Part shown: piece by piece, positions 1-11,890 of the stretch
How the letters are laid out: each line of letters starts with the position of its first letter
Numbering within the stretch: the first letter of the stretch is position 1
Source of the DNA: Syngnathus acus
Taxonomy: Eukaryota > Chordata > Actinopteri > Syngnathiformes > Syngnathidae
Reading direction: 5' to 3'
Assembly: GCF_901709675.1 (NCBI RefSeq)
Contig: NC_051105.1
Span: 11,200,104-11,264,103, forward strand
DNA length: 64,000 nt
The notes under the pieces: model-generated
The model's database searches: none
What the model was told of the DNA's origin: nothing
Seen by the model: only the letters and a program-made list of their open reading frames with translations
Made by a program: the position numbers and the translations under genes

Positions 1-2472
<2,472 letters not shown>

Positions 2473-2512
2473 GAGGAAAAAAAAAAAGTTTCCCACGCTG
2501 ACTACTTCCACG

Positions 2513-2538
2513 CCCCCCCCCCCCCCCCCCCCCCCCCC
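2513..2538. repeat. 26-nt poly-C run in the 3' UTR
   Basis: An uninterrupted run of 26 C begins 40 bases after the stop and is followed directly by an AATAAA. On the transcript it would be a C-rich tract of the kind bound by poly(C)-binding proteins. Its exact length may be a sequencing or assembly artefact. Confidence 0.8.
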
Positions 2539-3027
2539 AAAATAAACCCTTCTAGCCCCTTTAGGCCAATTTAATTTTTGTTCTTTTTGGACATCTGCAA
2601 AAGCAGGACTGGAGGGACCCCTTTTTTCCTATGAGGACCTTACTAAAATTGATGACAAAATACCTTTATTATTATTTTAATCGAACACTTTTGTTTTCAC
2701 AGTGCATGCCAGACTGCTCAAATGCAAACATTTGAATTCCAACCGGGCGGTGGGTTAAAAAAAAAAGGGATGAATCATCTTTCCATCATAGCACCCCCAA
2801 ATGTAATATATGTTCCATTTATATATGAATATATATAGTATATATAATGTATATGCGGACACGCGCGGACACTGTATATTATTCTAATAGATAACGCATC
2901 ACTTTATATATGTACAAAGTTTGTTATAATGCTTTTTTTTTCTTCTTCTGCTTTTCAAATCGTGCCTCCCCTCCAAACATTCCCCCCCCCCCCCCCTAAA
3001 AAAAAAACGACGCATGTCTTATTCTGA

Positions 3028-3036
3028 TTATTTATT
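3028..3036 (+). promoter_or_regulatory. AU-rich element nonamer in nr4a2 3' UTR
   Basis: TTATTTATT matches the minimal AU-rich mRNA-decay element. It lies about 560 bases after the stop codon in a T-rich setting. Function is inferred from the motif alone. Confidence 0.45.
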
Positions 3037-3290
3037 TTTGTTGCTCCTCTATAGGCACATGCAGAGGCGATGTCTATATATAGCCTACCGGACACTATGT
3101 AGTCTGCTAGATTTGATACCAATGTAGTTGGCACTCAAACTAATATATAAATCTATACAGTAATATATATGATCTCCTTGCGCAGCCAGGGAGGGAGCTA
3201 GGAAGGAGCCTTTGTGTTTGTACAACTGTCACATTCCTCGTTTGTATGTGTGCTGTAAGTATTGTTGCTGTTCAATATAAACCTTTCTCT

Positions 3291-4651
3291 ATATGCTTAG
3301 AGCATTTCTATTGGCCGAACGACGAGCATGGATGCACATCGAGAACAAAACAAAAAACAAAAAAAATACACGTTTTGTCCACGTTTTTAATGTTAAGAGT
3401 GGATTTCACACGAACAAAAAGGAGTGGAAAGAATTGTGGTGTGTGAAAGGCCTTTCAGCTTTCATCAAGATTACATCGGGGGAACGATTATTTAATGTTT
3501 ACAAATAAAACTTTAAAATCAAGAGAATTAGTTTCTTATTAATCAAGCCCAAAAAAAAATGATGGTAGATAAATGTAAATTAATGAAGCCCGGGCCTGCA
3601 ACGTTTAACTCCATTTTGCTGCCTTAAGAAATAAAGGTTTTATATTTTACATTTTTTTTACACATTTAAAAATAGCCTACTACGTTTCCGTTACCAAATT
3701 ACACGCGCATGCAAGTCGGTAACATCCTCACAGGTTTATAAGCCGCCATCACGTTTAAAAGTTATTTACGTATTTTTAAAAATAAAATATAGAAATGTAC
3801 AATGTAGAAAATTTGTCGTCATCGTACGATTAAGTCTCACGTAATGCACAATTTGAATATTTTTTCACTTTCCTCCAAATGCAGTTACGGAATTCCGTAA
3901 CTACGTTTTCTTTTTGTTAGTGGGTTTTATGCATTTCCACGTTAAAATATATATTTTTTTCTTGCAGTTATAATTGGACTTTTACTTTCAGTAGGTACCG
4001 TTCAACAAGTCAGGCATCGCAATTAAATGGCAAAGAAAGCGAACAATTTCATTGTAAAAAATGTCGGAATAGGATTGATGGGGTACCTTAGAGTAATTCA
4101 ACAATTTCTGTTAAAATAACAATAATACATCAAATATAGCCAAGGGAAGCTAAAAGTATTTAACCAACAGAGCACATAATTAAGCACCTAAACCGTAAAC
4201 CGCATTTGTAGATGCGATAGATATAGGTAAATTATTATCTTTTTAAGTTATCGAAGTTGCTGTCATTCAAAATATTTCATTTTAATAATCCCCCCATTCA
4301 TTTCAATCCGATTACATGGCTTGAAACAAAAACTGCAAACATGCACGACGACGCTTATGTTTTCTTTCAAACTAATTTGTAAATTACAAGGTGCAATACT
4401 CTTTTACTTTTTTCTTTTCGATCGCATGTTGTTAAAACACATGTTTGACCGCACTCTTTTTTTTTGTCCCTTCCCTCCTTCACACGAGCCATATCCAGAA
4501 AAGAGCAATATGTGTGTGCGCGCTGTCACAAAAGCTTTTGGCTGAGTGTGTGTGCGTGAACGCAAAGAAGTGAAGCCTGCAGGCTGCGAGGAGGGATGCA
4601 TGTCTGGGACACATCCACTCTCATTCCAAATCAAGGAAACAGCTCCTTCCT
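3291..4651. other. AT-rich non-coding sequence 3' of nr4a2
   Basis: I see no gene or recognisable repeat here. Further AATAAA signals occur near 3504 and 3630, so the first few hundred bases may still be transcribed as a longer nr4a2 3' UTR. Confidence 0.5.
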
Positions 4652-4665
4652 CCTCTCTCTCTCTC

Positions 4666-4761
<96 letters not shown>
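4652..4761. repeat. compound (CT)n(CG)n(TG)n microsatellite
   Basis: A CT run (4652-4665) passes into a CG run (to 4680) and then a TG run of about 40 units (4681-4761). Alternating CG and TG purine-pyrimidine DNA favours the Z form. The Val-Cys and Thr-His reading frames across it are artefacts. Confidence 0.95.
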
Positions 4762-4762
<1 letters not shown>

Positions 4763-5329
4763 GACCAAAAAGCAATGAATTGTCCAAATAATTAGCGCTG
4801 CTAGTGCTAATTCCAAAGCAAATTGGGATTGTGTTCAGAAGCAGTTTGCTGACATTTAGCAGATCTGCCTAAACGGCGCATGGCAGTGTCGCGCGAGTTG
4901 ACTCCGAGTACAGTTAGCTGCGAAAAGATGATCATCATTATGTCTGGGCGTGATTACACGTGATGGAGGACCAAATTCATTAAGATCCCATTACTCCACT
5001 TCCTCGGCGCACTTGACATGATGGGGAGGAGGATAGAGGAAGCCGGAATAATTTAAAGCTGAATGTGTCTTGGTAGGGGGGGCTTTCTGCATGCCTGCAC
5101 ACTTTTCGTCACGCATGTGTGCACAGCGATGGAGGAAAAATGGCACCTGTTTGAACGGACGCACGGGAGGCGGCGACGCCATCAAGTGACGATGAGGCCG
5201 CCGGCGCGCACCTACTGAGCGACTTGTATTCCAAACTGTGCTCCTTAGCAACATGCAGTCAGTCTTCAGATGCCAATGAAGCAGCAATGAAAGCCTGTAA
5301 AGATGCCACATTTACATCCATGTCAGAAG
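4762..5329. other. unassigned intergenic DNA
   Basis: No gene or repeat family was recognised in this stretch between the microsatellite and the mobile-element nest. Confidence 0.5.
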
Positions 5330-5585
5330 GAAGGTCATTACTATCACCTAGCGCCTTCTGGTGGCTGTTGTGTATTTTGGGCTAACTTAAGTTCCGTAGT
5401 AGGAAAACCCCGGAAGTGGGATGGGACTTCTAGGGGCATTCTCTGTTGTGTGTCGTACGCCCTGTGAACGCACGGTGATCAAGGAATAAAGCAGTTATCC
5501 TTCACGTCGTTGTCCGACCTATTCTTGCTATCTAAGAACCTGGAAAATAGTAAGGATATAACAGTGGCCAAGGCGCTTATAGCAG
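5330..5585 (+). mobile_element. possible LTR fragment
   Basis: The stretch has the look of a retrotransposon LTR: a 'TGGTGGCTGTTGTGTATTTT' segment, a GGAATAAAGCAG polyadenylation-like signal near 5482, a following TC-rich stretch, and then AACAGTGGCCAAGGCG, which could be an LTR edge followed by a TGG-type primer site. No second LTR or internal coding region was seen. It is a weak call from sequence style alone. Confidence 0.25.
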
Positions 5586-5607
5586 AAGGAGCAACACAAT
5601 GTGCAGG

Positions 5608-6014
5608 AGTGTTGGCTCGTGAGTGAACGAAAGAACGAATCTTTTCAGTGAACGAGAGTGAACGAATCACTTCCTGAAGTGATTCGTTTTCAGTTCATAT
5701 GACTTCAACCAATAGGTGTCGGTAATGCGCATTGAAGCTGGTGCCACCTCGCCGTAAAACAAAACGAAGAAGAAAATGACGTAACTTCCCGTTCACGAAC
5801 GAGTCGTGAATTGCATTTCCCGTTCACCAACTGAACGGATCTGTGAGTGAACGAGTCAGTGAGTGAGTGATTTGCATTTTGCAGTTCATCGCGAGAACGG
5901 ATCAGTGAGGGAACGAATCCTGACTTTTCCGTTCGCGAAGGAGTCAGTGGCCTTCCTTCCCGTGCATCAACGGATCAGTCAGTGAAAGTGTTGCGTCACC
6001 TGGCGTGAACTATG
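5608..6014 (+). mobile_element. AACGA-rich hAT-like repeat, copy 1
   Basis: This copy aligns over its whole length with 11069-11480, from AGTGTTGGCTCGTGAGTG to GGCGTGAACTATG, with small indels. It is full of short repeats of GTTCACGAACGA and GAACGGATCAGTGAG type. The fragment at 6570-6600 (CTCGTGAATCTTCGCGAACG) may be its far end, with AT-rich filler between. The TAGTG-type end seen in copy 2 suggests a hAT-superfamily non-autonomous element, but no target duplication was found. Confidence 0.6.
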
Positions 6015-6608
6015 TTAGCCAGAATGTAGATTTACGATTTGCCAAGGGAAGAAAGAACCACTCACTGAAACACCATTTCTATTATGCACGTTTTCTCCAA
6101 GCTAACGGCTAACTTTATTGCATGAAGGGATGCGCCGTTATGCAAAAACGCGGAGATTATACTTATCTTTGGGTAATCTTTATTTTATAACACTTATAGT
6201 ATTTTTAAATCACGTGTATGCATATATACGCCTAAATATTTTTATCCAATATATCTACTGCAATTTCACATTAGATTGCTGGTTTGAATTTTACTTTTGT
6301 TATTATTATTATTTAATAAACATTTATGTTAAAACTTGTCTGGTGTTTTATTCCTTGTTTTTATGCCAATTAAAACAACAATCAGACATTTGGTTAACTG
6401 CTTTATATGACAATATGTATGTGTTTTACGTTGTTATATGAGTTGGTGTCCCCCAAAATAACAAATGTCGGCATAACGGATTTTTTTTTTCAACCTTTTA
6501 TTCAAATACAAAATTAAAACATCAATGTCGGCATAACGTGTGTCGGCTGGCATAGCAGCAACGCTGTCTGTCACTCACTCGTGAATCTTCGCGAACGAAC
6601 CTGAAAAT
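6015..6608. other. AT-rich spacer with repeated GTCGGCATAACG motifs
   Basis: The motif TGTCGGCATAACG occurs twice (about 6466 and 6526), and a related TGTCGGCTGGCATAGC follows. The 107-codon open frame at 6118-6441 is AT-rich and resembles no protein I know. This is probably the inner part of the hAT-like element of copy 1. Confidence 0.4.
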
Positions 6609-6704
6609 GGCGGTGTACCTAATAGAGTGTCCGAATGACGTCACAGATCAAACAGCCAATCAGAAAGTGGGTGTGAGGGCGGGTGTGGCAATTTTCACTT
6701 AAAC

Positions 6705-6904
6705 CAGGGGTGTCGACCTCCAGTCCTCGAGGGGCCGCGTTCCAATATGTTTTTCAAGTTACCCTCGTTAAACACACCTGCGTGAAAAGATTTTGTTCAT
6801 TTTCACGTTCTGCAGGAGCTAAAACTTTTCACGCAGGTGCACTTTGACGAGGGAATCTTGGAAAACGTTGGAATGCGGCCCTGAGGACTAGAGCTTGACA
6901 CCTG
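6705..6904. mobile_element. fold-back MITE in array unit A
   Basis: The 200-bp element is bounded by CAGGGGTGTCGA and GCTTGACACCTG, which are inverted copies of each other. The complementarity continues inward through GTCCTCGAGGGGCCGC / GCGGCCCTGAGGAC and CACCTGCGTGAAAAG / CTTTTCACGCAGGTG, so nearly the whole element could fold into one hairpin. CAGGG-type ends fit non-autonomous hAT elements. No 8-bp target duplication is evident. Confidence 0.75.
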
Positions 6905-6995
6905 TGAGCTTTGACCATGATATTTCCCTAATAAAGTGGCCTGTTATTAGGTATACTTGAAAATGGCAGTGTACCTAATGGAGTGTTCAAGTGAC

Positions 6996-7792
6996 TCCCC
7001 CACCGTCTGTTGTCTTCCGGGTTAGAGCACGCTGGCGTCAGATTTGTTGACTGCCGCTTCTGTCCCGGACCGTGTCCGTTACTTGTTTTTCGTTTTCCCG
7101 TTTTCAGTGCACCCTTCTCTTCTTTTATTTTTCTCGTGTTGTCTTCCGTCCACCTCGCATCCCCGCAGCTCCGCTCTCACCTATCTGTTTCCTTTCCCTC
7201 GGACTACCAGCTACGTTAGCCAGCTAGCCAACAGCCAACTGGCCAAAACCACCACCGGACCCTCCTGCCTCCCGACTCGGAGCCTGTGGCCGCCTGCTGT
7301 GGACTCGACGGCAGCTCTGGCCCGGCTCTCTGGCCCGGCTCTCTGGCCTTCCGTCTGGCGTCCTCGGGGGACGGGCTCCACTCCCTGCGGGCTCGCCAAC
7401 CGTGGCTCTGCTGTGTGCCGCCGTGGTGCGTTGGGGCCTGCCGTTCGAGCGGGTGCAGTCGAGGTTGACCGGCATCACCACCTGGTCCACTGCTGCTTCC
7501 ACATGAGGCTGGGATCCTTCGCCGTCGCCGCTACATCTGGACCGGCATTTCCCCGATGGCTCACCCATCTCCTCTTTTTGGACTACCAACCCCCCGTCAC
7601 CCCCACCTCCCGTACTGGCAACCTCAACAACCTCCGCCCCTCCTGCTCCTCCATCCATCTCCTTCGCACTGCTGACCGATGTCCTGTTAACGATAACCTA
7701 TTGTCTCTCTCTCCCCCCCACCCTTTTTTATTCCCTGTAAAGCGTCTTTGGGTTATTGAAAAGCGCTATATAAATTGAATGAATTATTATTA
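6996..7792 (+). mobile_element. about 800-bp non-autonomous retroelement with LINE-like 3' tail, inserted in the array
   Basis: The insert separates unit A from unit B exactly at the unit joint: AAGTGAC on the left, ACGTCACAG on the right, against an unbroken AAGTGATGTCACAG joint between B and C. Its 3' end carries GTAAAGCGTCTTTGGGTTAT and AAAGCGCTATATAAATTGAA followed by an ATT-rich tail, a 3' end shared by many fish LINEs and their dependants. The body is C- and T-rich. It contains a 244-codon open frame (7044-7778) of low-complexity composition that I do not regard as a gene. Confidence 0.65.
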
Positions 7793-7858
7793 CGTCACAG
7801 ATCAAACAGCCAATCAGAAAGTGGGGGTGAGGGCGGGTGTGGCACTTTTTACTTAAAC

Positions 7859-8059
7859 CAGGGGTGTCGAGCTCCAGTCCTCGAGGGGCCGCGTTCCAAT
7901 ATGTTTTCCAAGTTACCCTCGTTAAACACACCTGCGTGAAAAGATTTTGTTCATTTTCACGTTCTGCAGGAGCTAAAACTTTTCACGCAGGTGCACTTAA
8001 CGAGGGAATCTTGGAAAACATGTTGGAATGCGGCCCCAAGGACTAGAGCTTGACACCTG
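7859..8059. mobile_element. fold-back MITE in array unit B
   Basis: This is a second copy of the 200-bp inverted-repeat element, starting CAGGGGTGTCGAGCTCCAG and ending GAGCTTGACACCTG. It sits at the same place in its unit as in unit A, so it was probably copied by tandem duplication rather than inserted again. Confidence 0.75.
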
Positions 8060-8071
8060 TGACCTTTGACC
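8060..8071 (-). promoter_or_regulatory. DR1 / NBRE-like nuclear receptor site, unit B
   Basis: TGACCTTTGACC on the + strand reads GGTCAAAGGTCA on the - strand. That is a perfect direct repeat with one spacer base (RXR, HNF4, COUP-TF type) and also contains AAAGGTCA, the NR4A monomer site. It directly abuts the MITE end. Use in vivo is unknown. Confidence 0.35.
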
Positions 8072-8215
8072 ATGATATTTCCCTAATAAAGTGGCCTGTT
8101 ATTAGGTATACTTGAAAATGGCGGTGTACCTAATGGAGTGTCCAAGTGATGTCACAGATCAAACAGCCAATCAGAAAGTGGGGGTGAGGGCGGGTGTGGC
8201 ACTTTTCACTTAAAC

Positions 8216-8416
8216 CAGGTGTGTCGAGCTCCAGTCCTCGAGGGGCCGCGTTCCAATATGTTTTCCAAGTTACCCTCGTTAAACACACCTGCGTGAAAAG
8301 ATTTTGTTCATTTTCACGTTCTGCAGGACCTAAAACTTTTCACGCAGGTGCACTTAACGAGGGAATCTTGGAAAACATGTTGGAATACGGCCCCAAGGAC
8401 AAGAGCTTGACACCTG
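8216..8416. mobile_element. fold-back MITE in array unit C
   Basis: This is the third copy, starting CAGGTGTGTCGAGCTCCAG and ending GAGCTTGACACCTG, with a few substitutions. Unit C breaks off about 20 bases after it. Confidence 0.75.
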
Positions 8417-8428
8417 TGACCTTTGACC
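8417..8428 (-). promoter_or_regulatory. DR1 / NBRE-like nuclear receptor site, unit C
   Basis: This is the same 12-mer as in unit B at the same junction. Unit A has a one-base change here (TGAGCTTTGACC, 6905-6916), which damages one half-site. Confidence 0.35.
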
Positions 8429-8438
8429 ATGATATTTC

Positions 8439-8596
8439 ATCAGAATCAGAAACTTGCAAACAAATGCAAGTATTTATGTGTAAATACATAAGGTGGCCCC
8501 ACCCCCAAGTTGGCGGCGCCCCGCCCTCTACACTAATGAATTTCACCCCGCCCCTCCTAGGTAATCGGGGTGATCCATTGGTTTGCTCCGCCCACT
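8439..8596. other. GC-rich spacer between the array and the LINE
   Basis: It starts CATCAGAATCAGAAACTTGC, has an AAATGCAAG / AAACTTGCAAA segment, and continues with CCGCCC-rich sequence. It may be a fragment of another repeat. No gene was recognised. Confidence 0.35.
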
Positions 8597-10400
8597 TGGG
8601 GACACGGAGCCTTTGGCAGGGCATTCAGACCATCACGGACTACAAGCCCGCGCCGCAGAGCTGTGAGGGCGACATCGGTCTGCTCAACGATCTTAACCAC
8701 TTCTTTGCTCGCTTCGACGCTCAGAACAGCACTTGCCCGCTGAAGACTCCACACGAGCAGCCCCTGTGCCTCTCTGCCGATAGCGTAAGGAGGGCGCTTG
8801 CCGCTATCAACATCCGTAAGGCGGCGGGCCCTGACAACATCCCAGGTCGAGCGCTGAAGGACTGCGCTGGGGAGCTGACGGGTGTCTTCACGGACATCTT
8901 TAACATTTCCCTGCAGCAGGCCATCGTCCCTTCGTGTTTCAAGGCTGCCACCATCGTACCTGTGCTGAAGAAACATGCTCCGTCCTGCTTCAATGACTAC
9001 CGCCCCGTGGCACTGACGCCCATCATCATGAAGTGCTTTGAGCGGCTTGTCATGGAGCACATCAGATCCATTCTCCCCCCACCATAGACCCCTTCCAGTT
9101 TGCGTACCCAGCCAAACGGTCCTCTGAGAATGCCATCTGCTCTGCCCTCCACTCGGCCCTCACCCACCTGGAGAGAAGGGACTCGTATGTGAGATTGCTG
9201 TTTGTGGACTTCAGTTCTGCCTTCAACACCATTGTGCCACAACGTCTCATCTGCAAACTCGACAAGCTGGGCCTCAGTACCTACCTCTGCAACTGGCTAC
9301 TGGACTTCCTCTGTCAGAGGCCTCAGGTGGTACGTGTTGGCGACAAAATCTCCGCCAGCATCACGCTGAGCACGGGGCCCCCCAAGGCTGCGTGCTCAGT
9401 CCGCTGCTCTTCCCCCTGCTGACGCATGACTGCACTGCAACCTACAGCAACAACCGCATAGTGAAATTTGCTGCCGACACGACTCTGGTGGGTCTCATCA
9501 CCAAGGGCGACGAGACTCAATACAGGTTGGAGGTTGACCTTCTGACCACGTGGTGCAGGGACAGCAACCTCCTGCTGAACGTCGACAAGACCAAGGAGAT
9601 TGTTGTTGACTTCCGGAAGGGTCACACCCAACATCTGCCGCTGACCATCGACGGTGCTGTGGTGGAGAGAGTGAGCAGCACCAGATTCCTGGGGGTGCAC
9701 ATCGGTGAGGATCTCTCCTGGTCCACCAACACCGCATCACTGGCGAAGAAAGCTCAGCGCCGCCTGTACTTCCTGCGGAAACTCAGGTGAGCAAGTGCTC
9801 CTCCGGCCGTCATGACTACATTCTACCGTGGCACCATTGAGAGCGTCCTCTCCAGTTGTATCGCTGTTTGGGGTGGTAGCTGCACTGAATACAACATGAA
9901 GGCCCTGCAGCGCATAGTGAACAGGGCTGGTAAGATTATTGGTGCTTCACTCCCCTCCCTGAAGGACATTTACACCTCCCGTCTCACCCGCAAGGCGACC
10001 GCGATTGTGGGTGATGTGAGTCACCCCGCTCACTCTTTGTTTGATCTTCTGCCCTCTGGGAAGAGGTACAGGAGCCTGCGCTCCCGCACCACCAGACTCA
10101 CCAACAGCTTCATACTCCAGGCTGTTAGGATCCTGAACTCTCTCCCCCCTTCTGCGTCCTGTACTTTTGCGCTATATTCTGACTGTCTGCTGTATACACA
10201 CTTGCTCCTCTTATTTATGTTATTTGTTTATTTATTATTTATTCATCACTCTTATTTATTCATTGTTTATGCCTTTGTATGTATGCATTGTATGTATATT
10301 GTGTACTGTCTTGTCACCGTGGGATAGTGGGAACGTAATTTCGATTTCTTTGTGTGTCTTGGCATGTGAAGAAATTGACAATAAAGCAGACTTTGACTTT
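8597..10400 (+). pseudogene. Rex1-like non-LTR retrotransposon, 5'-truncated and inactivated reverse transcriptase
   Basis: The translation spans three pieces: 8597-9085, 9087-about 9380, and about 9380-10325. Recognisable reverse-transcriptase blocks are KAAGPDNIPGRALKDCA, DYRPVALTPIIMKCFERL, LLFVDFSSAFNTIVP and SSTRFLGVHIGEDLSW. The FSSAFNT block matches the one used to recognise Rex1 elements of fish. Lesions: a frameshift in a C run near 9077-9085 (TAG at 9085), a second frameshift at the CCCCCC stretch near 9380, a TGA at 9796-9798 region after RKLR, and an alanine in place of one aspartate of the catalytic FADD motif (FAADTT at about 9468-9485). The endonuclease part is missing. The 3' end has an AATAAAGCAGACTTTGACTT tail. 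It cannot be active. Confidence 0.8.
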
Positions 10401-11068
10401 TTTTTAAAATTTGTTTGCATATGCTTACACTTCTAAAAAGTGAGGTTCCAATTCTTAAAGCTCATTTAAGTTTATGCTCACATCTGGGACCGAACCAAGT
10501 TCTTACCGAGCGTGAGCCCGTTTCACTATCCAGTCGGCTATTTTGACCTGGCATCCCTTGGTCGTCTACACTATTTCGTACTTACCCAACGCGCGCAGAA
10601 CGAAATACTGAACGGATGAGAATGACTCGAAGTGAAAGCGGGGTGACCGCCGAGCTCGCTGCGTTAAGCGAGTGGCTCCGTTTGGCTGCGCTCGAACACC
10701 TCAGAGCTAGGGTTCGACTCCCCCACCCCTGCGAAATGTGCTAGCCATGAATGTACTAACGCTTGTCAAACTTCTCCCCGCAGCACTATCCGCATTGCAT
10801 TGCGCGCTTCTCTCAACAGGGAAAAAAATGAGGCAGTACCTTTTTAGAAGTCTAGCAAGTTTTTTTTTCTTTTTTGTTATTTACTTGTCTAGGCTCTTCT
10901 AAAACACCAGCTCGTATGCTAGATACATATTAGATGAAGTAAAAAAAAATCCCGTCATTTTTCATATGGTGGACCGGCACAAAAGTTTGCAGTGCTGAGG
11001 ACATGTGGAGCCATAGAATGAAGTTATTTTGAAGCACCGATAGCCGAGCGGTTGGGCACCTTGACGGT
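10401..11068. other. intergenic DNA with tRNA-like promoter boxes
   Basis: On the - strand at about 10483-10545 there is TAGCCGACTGGATAGTG, then GGTTCGGTCCC some 45 bases on, resembling boxes A and B of a tRNA gene. On the + strand GGTTCGACTCC lies near 10711 and a good box A (TAGCCGAGCGGTTGGGC) at 11041-11057. None forms a complete tRNA cloverleaf, so they are probably remnants of tRNA-derived SINEs. Confidence 0.35.
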
Positions 11069-11480
11069 AGTGTTGGCTCGTGAGTGGACGATTCGATCAA
11101 AAGAACGAATCCTTTCAGTGAACGACTCACTTCCTAAAGTGATTCGTTCTTTTTTCAGTTCATGACTTCAACCAGTAGGTGTCAGTAATGCACATTAAAG
11201 CTGGTGCCACCTCGCCGTAAAACAACACGAAGAAGAAAATGACGTAACTTCCCGTTCACGAACGAGTCGTGAATTGCATTTCCCGTTCACTAACTGAACG
11301 GATCTGTGAGTGAACGCGTTAGTGAGTGATTTGCATTTCAAGTTCATCGCGAGAACGGATCAGTGAGGGAACGAATCCTGACTTTCCCGTTCGCGAACGA
11401 GTCAATGGCTGAACTGCCTTCCTTCCCGTGCATCAACGGATCAGTCAGTGAACGTGTTGCGTCTCCTGGCGTGAACTATG
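11069..11480 (+). mobile_element. AACGA-rich hAT-like repeat, copy 2 (left part)
   Basis: It matches 5608-6014 almost throughout. It starts TAGTGTTGGCTCGTGAGTGG (from 11068) right after a tRNA-like box A. The right-hand end of the same element may be at 13095-13197, which ends CACATCACTA, an inverted match to TAGTGTTG apart from one base. Confidence 0.6.
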
Positions 11481-11890
11481 TAAAACCGTAACTTTTCTGC
11501 ATTTGGCCGCGTCCTCCTCCAACGCCTTTCTGTTTTTATCCCTCTCCGCACCGCCTTTCATCATTTTTTTTTACCACGTTCGAAGTACATTATGCTCACT
11601 TGCACCGTTCGCTAGCGACGCAGCAGCCAGCCGGCACCTGGTATACGTAACAGACCCCTCCCTTCCTCCACCCGCGGCCCGCTCTGTGTGGTTGATACGG
11701 ACTGTGGGGGCGTGTGTTAATTGATATAAACCAATGACCAGTGACCTGGCCTGTCTTTCTGATAGGCGCGCCACCGCACCGGTAGACAAAAATAATTATA
11801 AAAAAACAGAGAGACGCAGGCCAGCAGGCCAATCCGAGGCCGGCGCTTTGGGAATTCTCCTGGTTCTCCCTATCCATATAGTCCGGGCAT
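11481..11890. other. unassigned sequence inside the hAT-like element
   Basis: No known repeat or gene was recognised. The frames here are short and of ordinary composition. It may be unique sequence carried within the element, or an older insertion. Confidence 0.3.

Larger units (their letters stand above)
2473..3290 (+). other. nr4a2: nr4a2 3' UTR (probable extent)
   Basis: This is AT-rich sequence following the stop codon. It contains a 26-C run (2513-2538), an early AATAAA (2541-2546), and the AU-rich destabilising nonamer TTATTTATT (3028-3036), which fits the short-lived mRNA of an immediate-early gene. The most likely end is near the AATATA/ATATAA signal around 3274, after the TGTATGTGTGCTGTAAGTAT stretch. 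Further AATAAA signals at 3504-3509 and 3630-3635 could give a longer UTR. Confidence 0.6.
6609..8438 (+). repeat. tandem array of about 357-bp units, three copies, interrupted by an insertion
   Basis: Units start at GTCACAGATCAAACAGCC: unit A 6640-6995, unit B 7794-8150, unit C 8151-8438 (truncated). Each unit has a GTGGGGGTGAGGGCGGGTGT segment, a 200-bp inverted-repeat insert, then CTAATAAAGTGGCCTGTTAT and GTGTACCTAATGGAGTGTCC. A partial unit end precedes A (6609-6639). A relative without the inverted-repeat insert lies at 12461-12665. Confidence 0.85.

Noticed and set aside
4546-4816. Val-Cys and Thr-His repeat proteins
   Set aside because: These are translations of the TG/CA microsatellite. 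The same applies at 20462-20709, 42425-42692 and 57950-58440.
7044-7778. 244-codon open frame
   Set aside because: It is C/T-rich and low in complexity, lies wholly inside a retroelement insertion, runs into the LINE-like tail, and has no recognisable domain.
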